Shown here piece by piece: positions 1 to 11,074 of a stretch of DNA of 61,294 nucleotides. The position numbers and the translations under genes are program-made. Numbering within the stretch: position 1 is the stretch's first letter; the number at the start of each line of letters is the position of its first letter. The stretch covers positions 1 through 61,294 of the forward strand of contig CABXRK010000004.1 of NCBI GenBank assembly GCA_902514625.1, read 5' to 3'. The notes under the pieces are model-generated. The model made no database searches. It was not told the origin of the DNA and was given only the letters and a program-made list of their open reading frames with translations. Source of the stretch: an uncultured Bacteroidota bacterium. Its GTDB lineage: Bacteria > Bacteroidota > Bacteroidia > Flavobacteriales > Flavobacteriaceae.

Positions 1-1204
1 TTTAGAATTAATCTGATCAACTTCAGGGCGAAGAGCCTTCATTTTTACTTGGGAAACATAGGATTTGTAAGTTACAGGAGACATAGCTAATCTAACGAGA
101 ATAGTCATAACTATAATAGAAATACCATAAGGGAAAAAAGAGCTTAAAAAATTAAAAAGTTTTATAAAAACATATTTATTAATCCATCCGAAAATTCCCC
201 ATCCAAAATAAATCGAATCTTCAATTCCTAAATCATAAGATTTTAAAACTTCATATTCAGAAGGTCCAAAGTACCATTTGAATTTTAAATTAATCTCATT
301 AGGATTCTGAAATTCAAAATCAGTAAAATACTTCTTAGTGAAAAGCTGATTTTTATCTTCAGAAGCAACTAAATTATCTGATTTAAAATTTACTTTTTTT
401 ATTTGTTTTTCTGGAATTAATATTGAATTAAAAAAATGTTGCTTATACCCTATCCAATTAATTTCATTAACCTCTTCATCATCAGAACTAGTGCTTGACA
501 AGTAAGACATTTTATTATCCTCATAACCATAAGTTAATTCAGTATAGCGATTTTCATATTCAACACTTTTAGAGTTTCTAAAACACTTAAGATTCCAATT
601 CAATTTTATAGACTCTCGACTGTTCAAAATTGATTTAAAACCACCCGATTCAATTTTAAAGTTTATCATAAAATCATCTGGCTGAAATTCATAAATCAGT
701 GCTAAATATTTATCATTAGATAATGAGGCTTTCATTGTCAATACTTGTTTTGAATTTTTTCTACTAAATATTGGTTTGAAATAAAAATCGGAAGAATTAA
801 AAACTCTCCCATCAATTGAAGTAAACTGTATGTTAAAATCATGATTATCATTAATTATATACAAAGAGTCTCCTTTATGATTTGTAAAATCTTTAAGTTT
901 TAACTCATTTATCATTCCCCCTTTAGATTGAACTTTTAAAATCATTTTTCCATTTTCAATCAAAATTGGTTTTGAGTTAATTTCTTCTTCAAAAAAGACT
1001 TCTGAACTCTCCAAAATCCTGAATTTTTTCAAATGGCTTGACAGTTTTATTATTAACAGGAGATTGAATAGGGACATTTAAGCTATTTTCTACTTTACTA
1101 TTTTCATCTGTTATAGGTTTTTGATCATAAAGCATCCAGGTCAAAATAATTGCAATTAAAATAAAACCAATAAACTGATAAGGATCAAACTTATTTTCTT
1201 CCAT
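1..1204 (-). CDS. yidC: YidC membrane protein insertase, 5' part, frameshifted
   Basis: YidC inserts and folds inner-membrane proteins, alone or with SecYEG. The first 71 codons read as an N-terminal membrane anchor (FIGFILIAIILTWMLY) and a polar linker, then hit a stop at about 989. The +1 frame continues open to the window edge with the periplasmic domain and the start of the first conserved insertase helix (YGISIIVMTILVR, then a K-rich loop ending VKMKALRPEVDQIN). Removing one T from the six-T run (positions 991-996 on the opposite strand) joins the frames as FRSLFEEEINS. The conserved C-terminal insertase core lies outside the window. It sits 14 nt after pyrG, the usual flavobacterial order. 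The family call is strong; whether the frameshift is real is unknown. Confidence 0.88.
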
Positions 1205-1218
1205 ACTAATAAATTCAA

Positions 1219-2848
<1,630 letters not shown>

Positions 2849-2878
2849 TTATCATAATAATACATACTTTTCCGGACT

Positions 2879-2886
2879 CAAAAATA
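2879..2886 (-). promoter_or_regulatory. -7 box upstream of pyrG
   Basis: TATTTTTG on the minus strand matches the Bacteroidota -7 consensus TAnnTTTG. It lies 39 nt before the pyrG ATG, in the 74-nt gap after the LysM gene. No convincing -33 TTTG was seen. Two copies of TTTCCGGA lie between the box and the start codon. Confidence 0.5.
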
Positions 2887-2913
2887 CAAAAACTATTATT
2901 ACTTATTAATAAA

Positions 2914-4638
2914 CTATTCTAATTTATTAATTTCTTTAACTGAATAATCAATATGTTTAAGTAAGTAAAAAGATCTATTTATATAACCTCCATAACCGTC
3001 TTGTAAGTAATCAAATCTATTTTCAAGATATTCAGTTTCCCCTACTTCTATGTTAATCATTCTATTCAAATAAGCTAATCTTAAAAGAATATCTAAAGTT
3101 ACATCAAATCCCCTTTTGACTTCTTTATTAGGGAGTTTATAAAATTCATTTAAATACTCCTCTTCAAACTTTTTTGTTTCATCATCTTCTCTTATTATTG
3201 ATCCGTTTGTATATGAAAAATTAATATTCCCTAAATGTTTTCTAGAAATATTAATATTATCATAAACATTTGATCTATAAGTCGTAAATAACTCTATATC
3301 TCTTTCATTAGAAATCTGCGAATTTAATAAAGAGGTTACATTTGCAATTAAAGATAAATTTTGAGACTCAAATATAACTTTATTAGGCAAAGAATCAATT
3401 AATAAAGAATCAACCAATTCAGTAGACATATATCCTCCTTTTTCAGGTCTAATTATTTGAGAATAAGGAAATCTATCTTTTAATTCTTGCTCAATTTTCC
3501 TATTTAAAGAATCAGAGATTATAACAACATTTTGAGTTGTATCAATTATCTTTTCAAGATACTTTATCATTTGTAATCTTAAAATTTTTTCATTTGTTAC
3601 AGATTGAAAGACATTAGGCGCAGAATTTACAGGCTTTGAAGAAAGAGGAGCAACCATTGGAATATTTTTAAAATACTGACTTTTAGATACGTAATTAAAA
3701 TTTGAAGGAATTAAAGGCCCAATTACCACATCATAAAATTGATTTTTTTTTAAGGAAATTATTTTATTAAGATGGCTTATACTATTTCGAGTATCAATAA
3801 ATTCAATCTCAGTTTCTATCCCATAAGAATTGGCTTTTTTAGAAGCCATAATAACTCCAGAATAAAAATCTAATGAAATTGAATGAAGATTCCTTTTAGA
3901 TAAAATCATTTTTGTTTTAATCAATGAATCTATTTCTAAATCATTAAGTTTAAAAGGCAGCATTACCGCCAATTTAAGTTTTACACCAGGAATAATAGAA
4001 TCCTTAAGACTAACTCTTTCTGTTAAAAAATTATTTTCATTATTAAATTTTTTATAACTCAGTAGTCGAATTTTAAGAATCATCCCCTCTTTTAAACCCT
4101 GAGTTTTTAAAATCGGATTCAATTCAATTAGTTTTTCTTCTGAAATTCCAGTTTTTCTTTCTATACTATAAATACCCTCTCTGGGTTTAACTTTATAATA
4201 ATTATAATTTTCCTCAATAATATTTTGAGAAAAAAGTTTAGGAACTTTGATTTTTTGTCCTGCTTTCAAACTATTTTTTTTTAAAATAGGATTTAATTTT
4301 TCAAGAGAATCAATAGTAATGCCGTATTTATATGCTATACGCCACTTAGTCTCTTTTTGTGGGACTTCATAAAAAGAAATCAAATCATTAATCAAATTAT
4401 CCTCATTATTTTTTTTCTTATAAAAAACCGGGATTTTAATTATCATTTTTCTCTTTAAACCTAAATTGATTAAAATTGGATTATATGATTTAATCTCATC
4501 AATTGAAACATTATATTTTTTAGATAAAGAGAAAAGTGTTTCTCTTTTTTTAATCTTATGATCAATAAAAGAAACTGAATCTACTTGAGCATAAATAAAA
4601 ATTGATGATAACAAATAAATTATTATAAAATTTTTCAT
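2914..4638 (-). CDS. Exported LysM-repeat protein with a type 1 periplasmic-binding domain
   Basis: I place the start at the ATG at 4638 because it opens a clean signal peptide (MKNFIIIYLLSSIFIYAQ); an upstream in-frame start would run into guaA and spoil it. Three LysM repeats follow (roughly residues 25-75, 85-135 and 145-190), each with the pattern of a long spacer, then NPIL and a K-I-P-like end. LysM binds peptidoglycan glycan chains. From about residue 220 (KLKLAVMLPF) the rest resembles a substrate-binding fold of the branched-chain amino-acid receptor type. No transporter genes are adjacent, so a sensing, scaffolding or cell-wall role is likelier than uptake (inference). It follows guaA, whose stop codon lies just downstream of this start. 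Confidence 0.75.
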   Translation of the reverse strand: MKNFIIIYLLSSIFIYAQVDSVSFIDHKIKKRETLFSLSKKYNVSIDEIKSYNPILINLGLKRKMIIKIPVFYKKKNNEDNLINDLISFYEVPQKETKWRIAYKYGITIDSLEKLNPILKKNSLKAGQKIKVPKLFSQNIIEENYNYYKVKPREGIYSIERKTGISEEKLIELNPILKTQGLKEGMILKIRLLSYKKFNNENNFLTERVSLKDSIIPGVKLKLAVMLPFKLNDLEIDSLIKTKMILSKRNLHSISLDFYSGVIMASKKANSYGIETEIEFIDTRNSISHLNKIISLKKNQFYDVVIGPLIPSNFNYVSKSQYFKNIPMVAPLSSKPVNSAPNVFQSVTNEKILRLQMIKYLEKIIDTTQNVVIISDSLNRKIEQELKDRFPYSQIIRPEKGGYMSTELVDSLLIDSLPNKVIFESQNLSLIANVTSLLNSQISNERDIELFTTYRSNVYDNINISRKHLGNINFSYTNGSIIREDDETKKFEEEYLNEFYKLPNKEVKRGFDVTLDILLRLAYLNRMINIEVGETEYLENRFDYLQDGYGGYINRSFYLLKHIDYSVKEINKLE

Positions 4639-4658
4639 TATTAAATCTATTAAAAAAA

Positions 4659-6188
4659 TCACTCCCATTCAATTGTAGCAGGGGGTTTAGAACTTATATC
4701 ATAAACAACTCTATTAACACCCTTGACCTTATTAATTATTCTATTTGATATTTTTTGCAAAAAATCATAAGGCAAATCCACCCAGTCTGCTGTCATTCCA
4801 TCAGTTGAAGTGACTGCTCTTAAAACAATACATTTTTCATATGTTCTTTCATCTCCCATTACACCAACACTATCTACTGGTAATAAAATGGCTCCAGCTT
4901 GCCAAATCGAATTATACAAATTTGACAACTTTAATTCTTCAATAAAAATATAGTCAACTTCTTGCAATAAATTAACCTTTTCTTTAGTGACTTCTCCTAA
5001 GATTCTTATTGCTAAACCTGGACCAGGAAAAGGGTGCCTTCCAATTATTTCCGATCTAATTCCAAGACTTAAACCAACTTTTCTCACCTCATCTTTAAAC
5101 AACATCCTCATTGGCTCAATTGTTTTAAGCTTCATGAAATCAGGTAGACCTCCAACATTATGATGAGATTTAATTGTAGCTGAAGGTCCTTTTACGGATA
5201 CTGATTCAATCACATCTGGATAAATAGTTCCTTGAGCTAACCATTTAGCCCCCTTGATTAAACTAGCTTCGTGATCAAAAACATCAATAAAAGTTTTACC
5301 AATAACTTTCCTTTTTTGTTCAGGATCAAAAATACCTTTTAGTTTATCTAAAAATAGATTTGAAGCATCAACTCCCTTTACTTTTAAACCGATATCTTTA
5401 TATAAACTTAAAACATCTAAATACTCATTTTTTCTTAATAATCCATTATTAACAAAAATACAATTCAATCTTTCTCCTATTGCCTTTTTCATTAAAACTG
5501 CTGCAACAGTAGAATCAACTCCTCCTGAAAGTCCCATTATAACCTTTTCTGTCTTTACAAGACTCTTAATTTTTTTAATTGAGTTGTCAACAAAAGAATC
5601 TGGAGTCCAATTCTGATTAAATTTTAAAATTTTTACCAAAAAATTATAAATAATTTTTTTTCCATCTGAAGTATGATATACCTCTGGATGAAATTGGATA
5701 GAATAAGTAAATTCATTATCAAATTTATAAGCTGCATTTTTTACATCCTTTGTGCTAGCTAAAAGAGTAGAATTTTCTGGAAGGGCCTCTATTGTATCTG
5801 AATGACTCATCCATACTTGACTTCCTTCAGCGATAGAATCAAAAAAAGGTTCATTTTTTCTTATAAATGATAAATTTGCTCTACCATATTCCCTGTTATT
5901 TGATGAACTAACCTTTCCTCCTAAATTATAAGCCATATACTGAGCACCATAACATACGGCCAAAATAGGTATTTTACCTTTAATACTATTAAGATTAAGT
6001 TGAGGAGCATCATCAGATTTTACAGAAAATGGAGACCCTGATAAAATAATAGCGTTAAATGAAAGAATTTCATTAGGCAAGTTATTATAAGGATAAATCT
6101 CACAGAAAATAAAAAGTTCCCTAACTCTTCTTGCAATTAATTGAGTATACTGAGAACCAAAATCTATTATTAAAACCTTTTCTTGCAT
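4659..6188 (-). CDS. guaA: GMP synthase (glutamine-hydrolysing)
   Basis: GuaA converts XMP to GMP using glutamine and ATP. The N-terminal class I amidotransferase has the nucleophile motif LAVCYGAQY and the His/Glu motif QFHPEVYHT. The ATP pyrophosphatase domain has the P-loop [12 protein letters not shown]. The C-terminal dimerisation domain ends PPATIEWE, the canonical GuaA end. The length of 509 residues is normal. The ATG at 6188 is preferred over an in-frame TTG six bases upstream. A TATTTTTG promoter box ends 3 nt before this ATG, so the transcript may be leaderless. The 3' end overlaps the possible long start of the LysM gene, which suggests cotranscription. Confidence 0.96.
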   Translation of the reverse strand: MQEKVLIIDFGSQYTQLIARRVRELFIFCEIYPYNNLPNEILSFNAIILSGSPFSVKSDDAPQLNLNSIKGKIPILAVCYGAQYMAYNLGGKVSSSNNREYGRANLSFIRKNEPFFDSIAEGSQVWMSHSDTIEALPENSTLLASTKDVKNAAYKFDNEFTYSIQFHPEVYHTSDGKKIIYNFLVKILKFNQNWTPDSFVDNSIKKIKSLVKTEKVIMGLSGGVDSTVAAVLMKKAIGERLNCIFVNNGLLRKNEYLDVLSLYKDIGLKVKGVDASNLFLDKLKGIFDPEQKRKVIGKTFIDVFDHEASLIKGAKWLAQGTIYPDVIESVSVKGPSATIKSHHNVGGLPDFMKLKTIEPMRMLFKDEVRKVGLSLGIRSEIIGRHPFPGPGLAIRILGEVTKEKVNLLQEVDYIFIEELKLSNLYNSIWQAGAILLPVDSVGVMGDERTYEKCIVLRAVTSTDGMTADWVDLPYDFLQKISNRIINKVKGVNRVVYDISSKPPATIEWE

Positions 6189-6191
6189 GGA

Positions 6192-6199
6192 CAAAAATA
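6192..6199 (-). promoter_or_regulatory. -7 box immediately upstream of guaA
   Basis: TATTTTTG on the minus strand fits TAnnTTTG. Only three bases separate it from the guaA ATG, so initiation would fall at or in the start codon. The sequence lies in the 61-nt gap after bshC. Confidence 0.45.
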
Positions 6200-6249
6200 C
6201 AATTTAAATTTACTATCAATAAAGAAGATATTTTTTTTATATAAAAAAT

Positions 6250-7863
6250 CTATTCTTCAAATTCAATTACATCAAATTCATTAGATAAAGGATCAAAATA
6301 ATCTATTAAATTCTGAATGAATTTTTCTCCATATAACTCATAAAAAAAAGTAAAATTCACTACTCTTTCCTGCAATTCACCGTTGGGAAAAATATCCTCA
6401 TAAACTAATTTTAATCTCTCAACATGATCAGAAAGTTTCTTTTTTTGAGCTTTAATTAATCGTTTCTCTAAATAATCTATACCCTTTTTCTGTTTTACTA
6501 ACTGAGCTTCAACTGCTCCTTTAAAAGATTTGTCTGTCTTTAATACTAATCCTTGTAAATATTTAAACTGGTTTTCGAGACTTTCTTTTAAAAAAGACAA
6601 ATCCAAATCTAAATCACTGATTTGACGAATTTTTTTATCTATTAAACTATCTTTATTTAAAAAAAAGTCATTATATCCTAAATTTAATTTATTTATTTTT
6701 TTTGCTGTCTTTGAATTTAATAGTAAAGCAGAATTTCTATTCAATATTATTGGAAAAATAATTTTTTGAGAATCAAAATAAAGTTTCAACTCTAACCAAT
6801 AAGACAACTCAGTCGATCCTCCAATATAGCATATGTTTGGCAGTATTACTTCCTGATATAGAGGGCGCATTAAAACGTTAGGGGAAAATTTTTCTGGATA
6901 TTTTTTTATATTATTCAAGATTTCATTCTTAGAATATTTTAAATCCGTTTTATCTAATATAAATCCATCTTTATTTTTTATAATTCTTTTTCTACCTTGC
7001 TCTAGCAAAAAAAATAAATTTATATCTCTAGGATTTACTTGAGCATCGTACTTATGATTATATTTTTTTTTAATTAAATCATTTGTTTTATCAACCGATA
7101 TTTTACAAGTACACAAATTAATTTCATTTTTAAGATATGGAATAAATAATTCTTTAAGTTTTTTTTCATTAGGATCAAGAACTACCAAACCATAATCTCC
7201 AAAAATTTCATTTACAATAGCTCTAGTTGCATTAGATAAATTATTAGAGGATAAATAACTTTTTTCAACTAATTCTTTTATTTTTTTACTATTAGGTGAT
7301 TGTCCTAAATTATTAAAATACAAATCAAAAACCTCTTTTAAGCCAACTAAAGAAAAATCACCTACAGAACCAGCATTCTCTCGTTCCCATTTAAAATTAA
7401 TTCCTTTAAAATTAAAATTACTTATTTCATCAAAATCATGATCTTCAGTTGCCATCCAATAAATAGGAACAAAATTATACTGAGGATAAGTTTTTGCTAA
7501 AACTTTGCACAAATTAATTGCACTAATAATTTTGTAGATAAAATACATTGGACCAGTAAGAATATTTAACTGATGAGCAGTTGTGATTACAAAAGTTTTA
7601 GGAGAAGCTATAGCTTCAATATTATTTTTAACGTCCTTACTTAAATTATTTATTCTTTTATATTGTTGTTTTAATATTTTAAATAAAATCTTTCTGCTAT
7701 TTTCAGGATATTCAATAGATTTATCCTTTATTTGATCCAAAAAACTTTTCAAAGTTGGATTTCTACCATAAAATTCCTTTAAATTATTTTCTCCTTCAAT
7801 ATAATCACAAATAAAATCTGAAAAAAAACTTGTATCTCTATAAGAAAACCTATACCCTTTCAT
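6250..7863 (-). CDS. bshC: Putative cysteine ligase BshC of bacillithiol synthesis
   Basis: BshC adds cysteine to glucosaminyl-malate in the last step of bacillithiol synthesis, the low-molecular-weight thiol of Firmicutes and many Bacteroidota. The family is recognised from VITTAHQLNILTGP, the stretch PIYWMATEDHDFDE, the middle motif CYIGGSTELSYWL and the length of 537 residues. The Rossmann-like core is followed by a C-terminal coiled coil (about residues 405-485), which in the family mediates dimerisation. It precedes guaA on the same strand, an order common in flavobacteria. The other bacillithiol genes (bshA, bshB) are not in this window. The reaction has been shown mainly by genetics in Bacillus. 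Confidence 0.9.
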   Translation of the reverse strand: MKGYRFSYRDTSFFSDFICDYIEGENNLKEFYGRNPTLKSFLDQIKDKSIEYPENSRKILFKILKQQYKRINNLSKDVKNNIEAIASPKTFVITTAHQLNILTGPMYFIYKIISAINLCKVLAKTYPQYNFVPIYWMATEDHDFDEISNFNFKGINFKWERENAGSVGDFSLVGLKEVFDLYFNNLGQSPNSKKIKELVEKSYLSSNNLSNATRAIVNEIFGDYGLVVLDPNEKKLKELFIPYLKNEINLCTCKISVDKTNDLIKKKYNHKYDAQVNPRDINLFFLLEQGRKRIIKNKDGFILDKTDLKYSKNEILNNIKKYPEKFSPNVLMRPLYQEVILPNICYIGGSTELSYWLELKLYFDSQKIIFPIILNRNSALLLNSKTAKKINKLNLGYNDFFLNKDSLIDKKIRQISDLDLDLSFLKESLENQFKYLQGLVLKTDKSFKGAVEAQLVKQKKGIDYLEKRLIKAQKKKLSDHVERLKLVYEDIFPNGELQERVVNFTFFYELYGEKFIQNLIDYFDPLSNEFDVIEFEE

Positions 7864-7921
7864 TATTAATTCTTAAATCTCATTTTTACATTTCAAATTA
7901 AAACAACTCAAAATTATAATT

Positions 7922-9235
7922 TTAATTAATTATATTATTAGGGATAGCATACAAATCATAATCTGAAGAATCTACTATCTCTAAATTAACAAATTCTCCT
8001 TGTTTCAAATAAAATTTTGAAGCATCCACAAGCACCTCATTATCTACATCTGGGGAATCCATTTCAGTCCTTCCAATAAAATATTCACCTTCTTTTCTAT
8101 CTATGATACATTTAAATGTTTTTCCAATCTTATCTTGATTTAATTCCCTTGATATAAGGCTTTGAATATTCATTATTTCAGACAACCTCCTTTCTTTTTC
8201 TTCATCTGAAACATTATCACTTAATTGATATGCCATTGTATTCTCTTCATGACTATACTTAAAACAACCAACACGATCAAATCTCATCTTAACTATCCAT
8301 CTTTTTAAAGCTTCAAAATCTTCAACAGTTTCTCCAGGATAACCAACAATAAATGTTGTTCTCAAACAAATTTCCGGAACGATTTTTCGGAAATTATTAA
8401 TTAATTCTATTGTTTTCTTTTTCGTTATTCCTCTCTTCATTGATTTTAAAATTGGATCAGAAATATGCTGTAATGGAATATCTAAATAATTACAAATTTT
8501 AGGTTCTCGTCTCATTAATTCTAATACATCTAAAGGAAATCCTGTTGGAAATCCATAATGTAATCTTATCCATTCAATCCCATTAATTTTAACCAACTCT
8601 TCAAGTAATTTCTTAAGGTTTCTTTTTTTATAAAGATCTAAACCGTAAAAAGTAATATCTTGAGCTACTAGAATTAATTCTTTTACTCCATTTTTTGCAA
8701 GTAACTTTGATTCTAAAACAATATCTTCGATAGTTCTTGATTTATGTTTACCTCTCATTAATGGAATTGCACAAAAAGAACACGGTCTATTGCATCCTTC
8801 TGAAATTTTCAAATAAGCATAATTTTTTGGTGTACTTCTTATCCTCTCCCCTAATAATTCATGTCTATAATCAGCTCCTAAGGCTTCAAGAAGACTAGGT
8901 AATTCAGTTGTTCCAAAAAATTGATCAACTTCAGGAATTTCTTTAATTAAATCCTGTTTATAACGTTCACTTAGACAACCCGTAACAAATACTTTGTCAA
9001 TTTTACCATTTTGCTTAAGTTTTATATTTTTCAATATAGTATTTATAGATTCTTCTTTAGCATTTTGAATAAAACCACAAGTATTTACAACAACAATGTT
9101 ACCCTCTTTTTCATGAACCACTTTCTTTCCATTAGCTTTCAATTGACCCATTATCACTTCAGAATCGTAAATATTCTTAGAACAACCTAATGTAATTACA
9201 TTAATTATATTTTTTTTTGAGCTTTTTGTTCTCAT
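7922..9235 (-). CDS. rimO: Ribosomal protein S12 methylthiotransferase RimO
   Basis: RimO is a radical-SAM enzyme that methylthiolates an aspartate of ribosomal protein S12. The N-terminal cluster-binding domain supplies the three cysteines in TLGCSKN, VNTCGF and VTGCLSE. The radical-SAM motif CNRPCSFCAIP follows at about residue 150, and a TRAM domain ends the protein (EGEYFIGRTEMDSPDVD). The start TLGCSKNIYDSE and the length of 437 residues separate RimO from the tRNA enzyme MiaB. It lies 17 nt after ftsY in the ribosome/targeting cluster. Confidence 0.94.
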   Translation of the reverse strand: MRTKSSKKNIINVITLGCSKNIYDSEVIMGQLKANGKKVVHEKEGNIVVVNTCGFIQNAKEESINTILKNIKLKQNGKIDKVFVTGCLSERYKQDLIKEIPEVDQFFGTTELPSLLEALGADYRHELLGERIRSTPKNYAYLKISEGCNRPCSFCAIPLMRGKHKSRTIEDIVLESKLLAKNGVKELILVAQDITFYGLDLYKKRNLKKLLEELVKINGIEWIRLHYGFPTGFPLDVLELMRREPKICNYLDIPLQHISDPILKSMKRGITKKKTIELINNFRKIVPEICLRTTFIVGYPGETVEDFEALKRWIVKMRFDRVGCFKYSHEENTMAYQLSDNVSDEEKERRLSEIMNIQSLISRELNQDKIGKTFKCIIDRKEGEYFIGRTEMDSPDVDNEVLVDASKFYLKQGEFVNLEIVDSSDYDLYAIPNNIIN

Positions 9236-9252
9236 GAAATAACAAATTCTTA

Positions 9253-10521
9253 CTAATTATTAAAAAATGAATCTATAAACTCTTCCTTATTAAAAACTTG
9301 AAGGTCATCAATTGATTCACCAATTCCAATATACTTAACTGGTATTTTAAATTCATCTGACACACCTAGAACAACTCCCCCTTTTGAAGTTCCATCTAAT
9401 TTTGTGATAGCAAGAGCATTAACATCAGTCGCAGCCGTAAACTGTTTAGCTTGCTCAAATGCATTTTGACCTGTTGAACCATCTAAAACAAGAAGAACTT
9501 CGTGTGGGGCATTAGGAATAACCTTATCCATAACCCTTTTTATTTTTGAAAGTTCATTCATAAGGTTTACTTTATTATGTAACCTTCCAGCAGTATCGAT
9601 TATAACAATATCTTTATTGCTAGATTTAGCAGATTGTAAAGTGTCAAATGCAACCGAAGCAGGATCACTCCCTAAATCTTGACTAACAATAGGGACATTA
9701 ACTCTCTCAGCCCATATTTTAAGTTGATCTATAGCTGCAGCTCGAAAAGTATCTGAGGCTCCTAAAATTACTTGTTTTTGTTCTTTTTTAAATTTATGTG
9801 CCAGCTTTCCTATTGTTGTTGTTTTACCGACACCATTAACCCCAACAACCATAATAACATATGGATTCTTAAAATCATGATTATTAGGATAGAAATTATT
9901 TGTATCTGACTGTTTTAATAAAAGGGTTATAATCTCTTCACGTAACATTTTCATTAATTGATCAGTGCCTAAATATTTATCCTTAGAAACTCTTGTCTCA
10001 AGTGCTTCAATAATTTTTATAGTTGTTTTAACTCCAACATCAGATGTTATAAGGACTTCTTCTAGATTATCTAAAACATCATTATCTACTTTATTTTTAC
10101 CAAGGATAGCATTGCCTAACTTTGCAAAAAAAGATTTTCTTGTTTTCTCTAAACCCTTTTCTAATTTTTTCTTAGTATCAAAAGATTCCTGCTTTGATAT
10201 AAAATCTGATTTTTTCTTTAATTGTGAAGATTGCTTTTGTCTAAAATCAGACTCTGTTTCAGGATTTTTCTTGGGCTCTAAAGATTTTTTTTTCTTAAGG
10301 ATTGCCTTTAATTCAGTCTTTTTCTTAGGCACTAAAGACTTTTTTTCCTTAAGCATTGGCTTTAATTCGGTCTTTTTCTTGGACTCTAAAGACTTTTTTT
10401 TCTTAAGGGCAGGCTTTATGGGTTTAACTTCAGTTAAAATTTTTTTTTCTTTCTCTTTTAGAGTTTCTTTTTTGTTTCTTTTCCCTTTAAAAAAAGAAGT
10501 TATTGATTTTAATATTCCCAT
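9253..10521 (-). CDS. ftsY: Signal recognition particle receptor FtsY
   Basis: FtsY is the membrane-associated GTPase that receives ribosome-SRP complexes and hands nascent membrane proteins to the Sec translocon. The NG domain occupies about residues 130-420: P-loop GVNGVGKTTTIGKL, DTFRAAAIDQL, DTAGRLHNK and the specificity loop TKLDGTSKGG. The first 125 residues are a lysine-rich acidic/basic region with three degenerate repeats of about 18-20 residues (KSLESKKKTELKP, KSLVPKKKTELKA, KSLEPKKNPETES), visible at DNA level at about 10260-10400. A terminator lies just upstream at 10533-10559, so ftsY expression may be partly uncoupled from the ribosomal genes before it. Confidence 0.95.
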   Translation of the reverse strand: MGILKSITSFFKGKRNKKETLKEKEKKILTEVKPIKPALKKKKSLESKKKTELKPMLKEKKSLVPKKKTELKAILKKKKSLEPKKNPETESDFRQKQSSQLKKKSDFISKQESFDTKKKLEKGLEKTRKSFFAKLGNAILGKNKVDNDVLDNLEEVLITSDVGVKTTIKIIEALETRVSKDKYLGTDQLMKMLREEIITLLLKQSDTNNFYPNNHDFKNPYVIMVVGVNGVGKTTTIGKLAHKFKKEQKQVILGASDTFRAAAIDQLKIWAERVNVPIVSQDLGSDPASVAFDTLQSAKSSNKDIVIIDTAGRLHNKVNLMNELSKIKRVMDKVIPNAPHEVLLVLDGSTGQNAFEQAKQFTAATDVNALAITKLDGTSKGGVVLGVSDEFKIPVKYIGIGESIDDLQVFNKEEFIDSFFNN

Positions 10522-10532
10522 TTAATTATAAA

Positions 10533-10559
10533 TAAAAAAAGCTACTATAAAAGTAGCTT
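10533..10559 (-). terminator. Intrinsic terminator/attenuator between the DUF4295 gene and ftsY
   Basis: On the minus strand an 8-bp stem (AAGCTACT with AGTAGCTT, five-base loop) is followed by a seven-T run. This is a good intrinsic terminator for the rpmB-rpmG-DUF4295 transcript. It sits only about 12 nt before the ftsY start codon. Confidence 0.75.
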
Positions 10560-10589
10560 ATATTTCTTTAAATTTAAAAAAACAATAAA

Positions 10590-10877
10590 TTATTCAAGAG
10601 TTTCATCTGTCAATGCCTCAGCTGCAGGAGCTTCCTCTTTAGGTGCCTCAGCTGCAGGAGCTTCCTCTTTAGGTGCCTCAGCTGCAGGAGCTTCCTCTTT
10701 TAAAACAACTTCTTCTAGAAATCCCTCCTGTTTTTTTAACCAAAAATTTACTTGATCAGGTGATATGATAGTCTCAACAAAAGAATAATTTAAAGAATCA
10801 TTTTTTTTAACCATCTTAATAACTTTGGTTAATCTTTTTGAACCACTCGTTAAAGAAGCAACAGATTTTTTAGCCAT
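10590..10877 (-). CDS. DUF4295 family small basic protein with a repeat-extended acidic tail
   Basis: The first 50 residues (MAKKSVASL..SGSKRLTKVIKMVKK..YSFVE) match DUF4295, a short basic protein found only in Bacteroidota and encoded next to rpmG. I recall, with moderate certainty, that a new ribosomal protein (bL38) was seen in a Flavobacterium ribosome structure and may be this family. Typical members stop near 50 residues. This one continues to 95 with a tail built of a perfect 30-bp repeat encoding EEAPAAEAPK (copies at 10615-10644 and 10645-10674, partial at 10675-10700). Ala/Glu/Pro tails occur on other flavobacterial ribosomal proteins. It starts 2 nt after the rpmG stop and is followed by a terminator. 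Confidence 0.8.
   Translation of the reverse strand: MAKKSVASLTSGSKRLTKVIKMVKKNDSLNYSFVETIISPDQVNFWLKKQEGFLEEVVLKEEAPAAEAPKEEAPAAEAPKEEAPAAEALTDETLE
10615..10700. repeat. 30-bp perfect tandem repeat, 2.9 copies
   Basis: Two identical 30-bp units and a third of 26 bp, inside the DUF4295 coding region and in frame (10 codons per unit). The unit is richer in G+C than the surrounding DNA. Copy number is likely to vary between strains by slippage. Confidence 0.93.
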
Positions 10878-10879
10878 AA

Positions 10880-11062
10880 TTATTTAATTTCTTTATGAAG
10901 TGTCATCTTTTTAAGAATAGGATTAAATTTTTTGATTTCTAATCTATCAGGTGAATTTTTTTTATTCTTAGTTGTTATATACCTAGAAGTTCCTGATTTT
11001 CCAGAATTTTTATGTTCAGTACATTCTAAAATAACTTGAACTCTATTACCTTTTTTTGCCAT
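10880..11062 (-). CDS. rpmG: 50S ribosomal protein bL33
   Basis: Sixty residues with the bL33 pattern: [37 protein letters not shown], and end LHKEIK. It is a small component of the large subunit near the E site. It lacks the two CxxC pairs of the zinc-binding form, keeping only one Cys (zinc-independent type). It lies between rpmB and the DUF4295 gene with gaps of 12 and 2 nt. Confidence 0.96.
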   Translation of the reverse strand: MAKKGNRVQVILECTEHKNSGKSGTSRYITTKNKKNSPDRLEIKKFNPILKKMTLHKEIK

Positions 11063-11074
11063 TATCTAATAATT

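Noticed and set aside
9965-10525. 186-codon plus-strand open frame
   Set aside because: It is the antisense of the Lys-rich ftsY N-terminus; its Phe/Leu/Ser-rich translation is a mirror of that composition.
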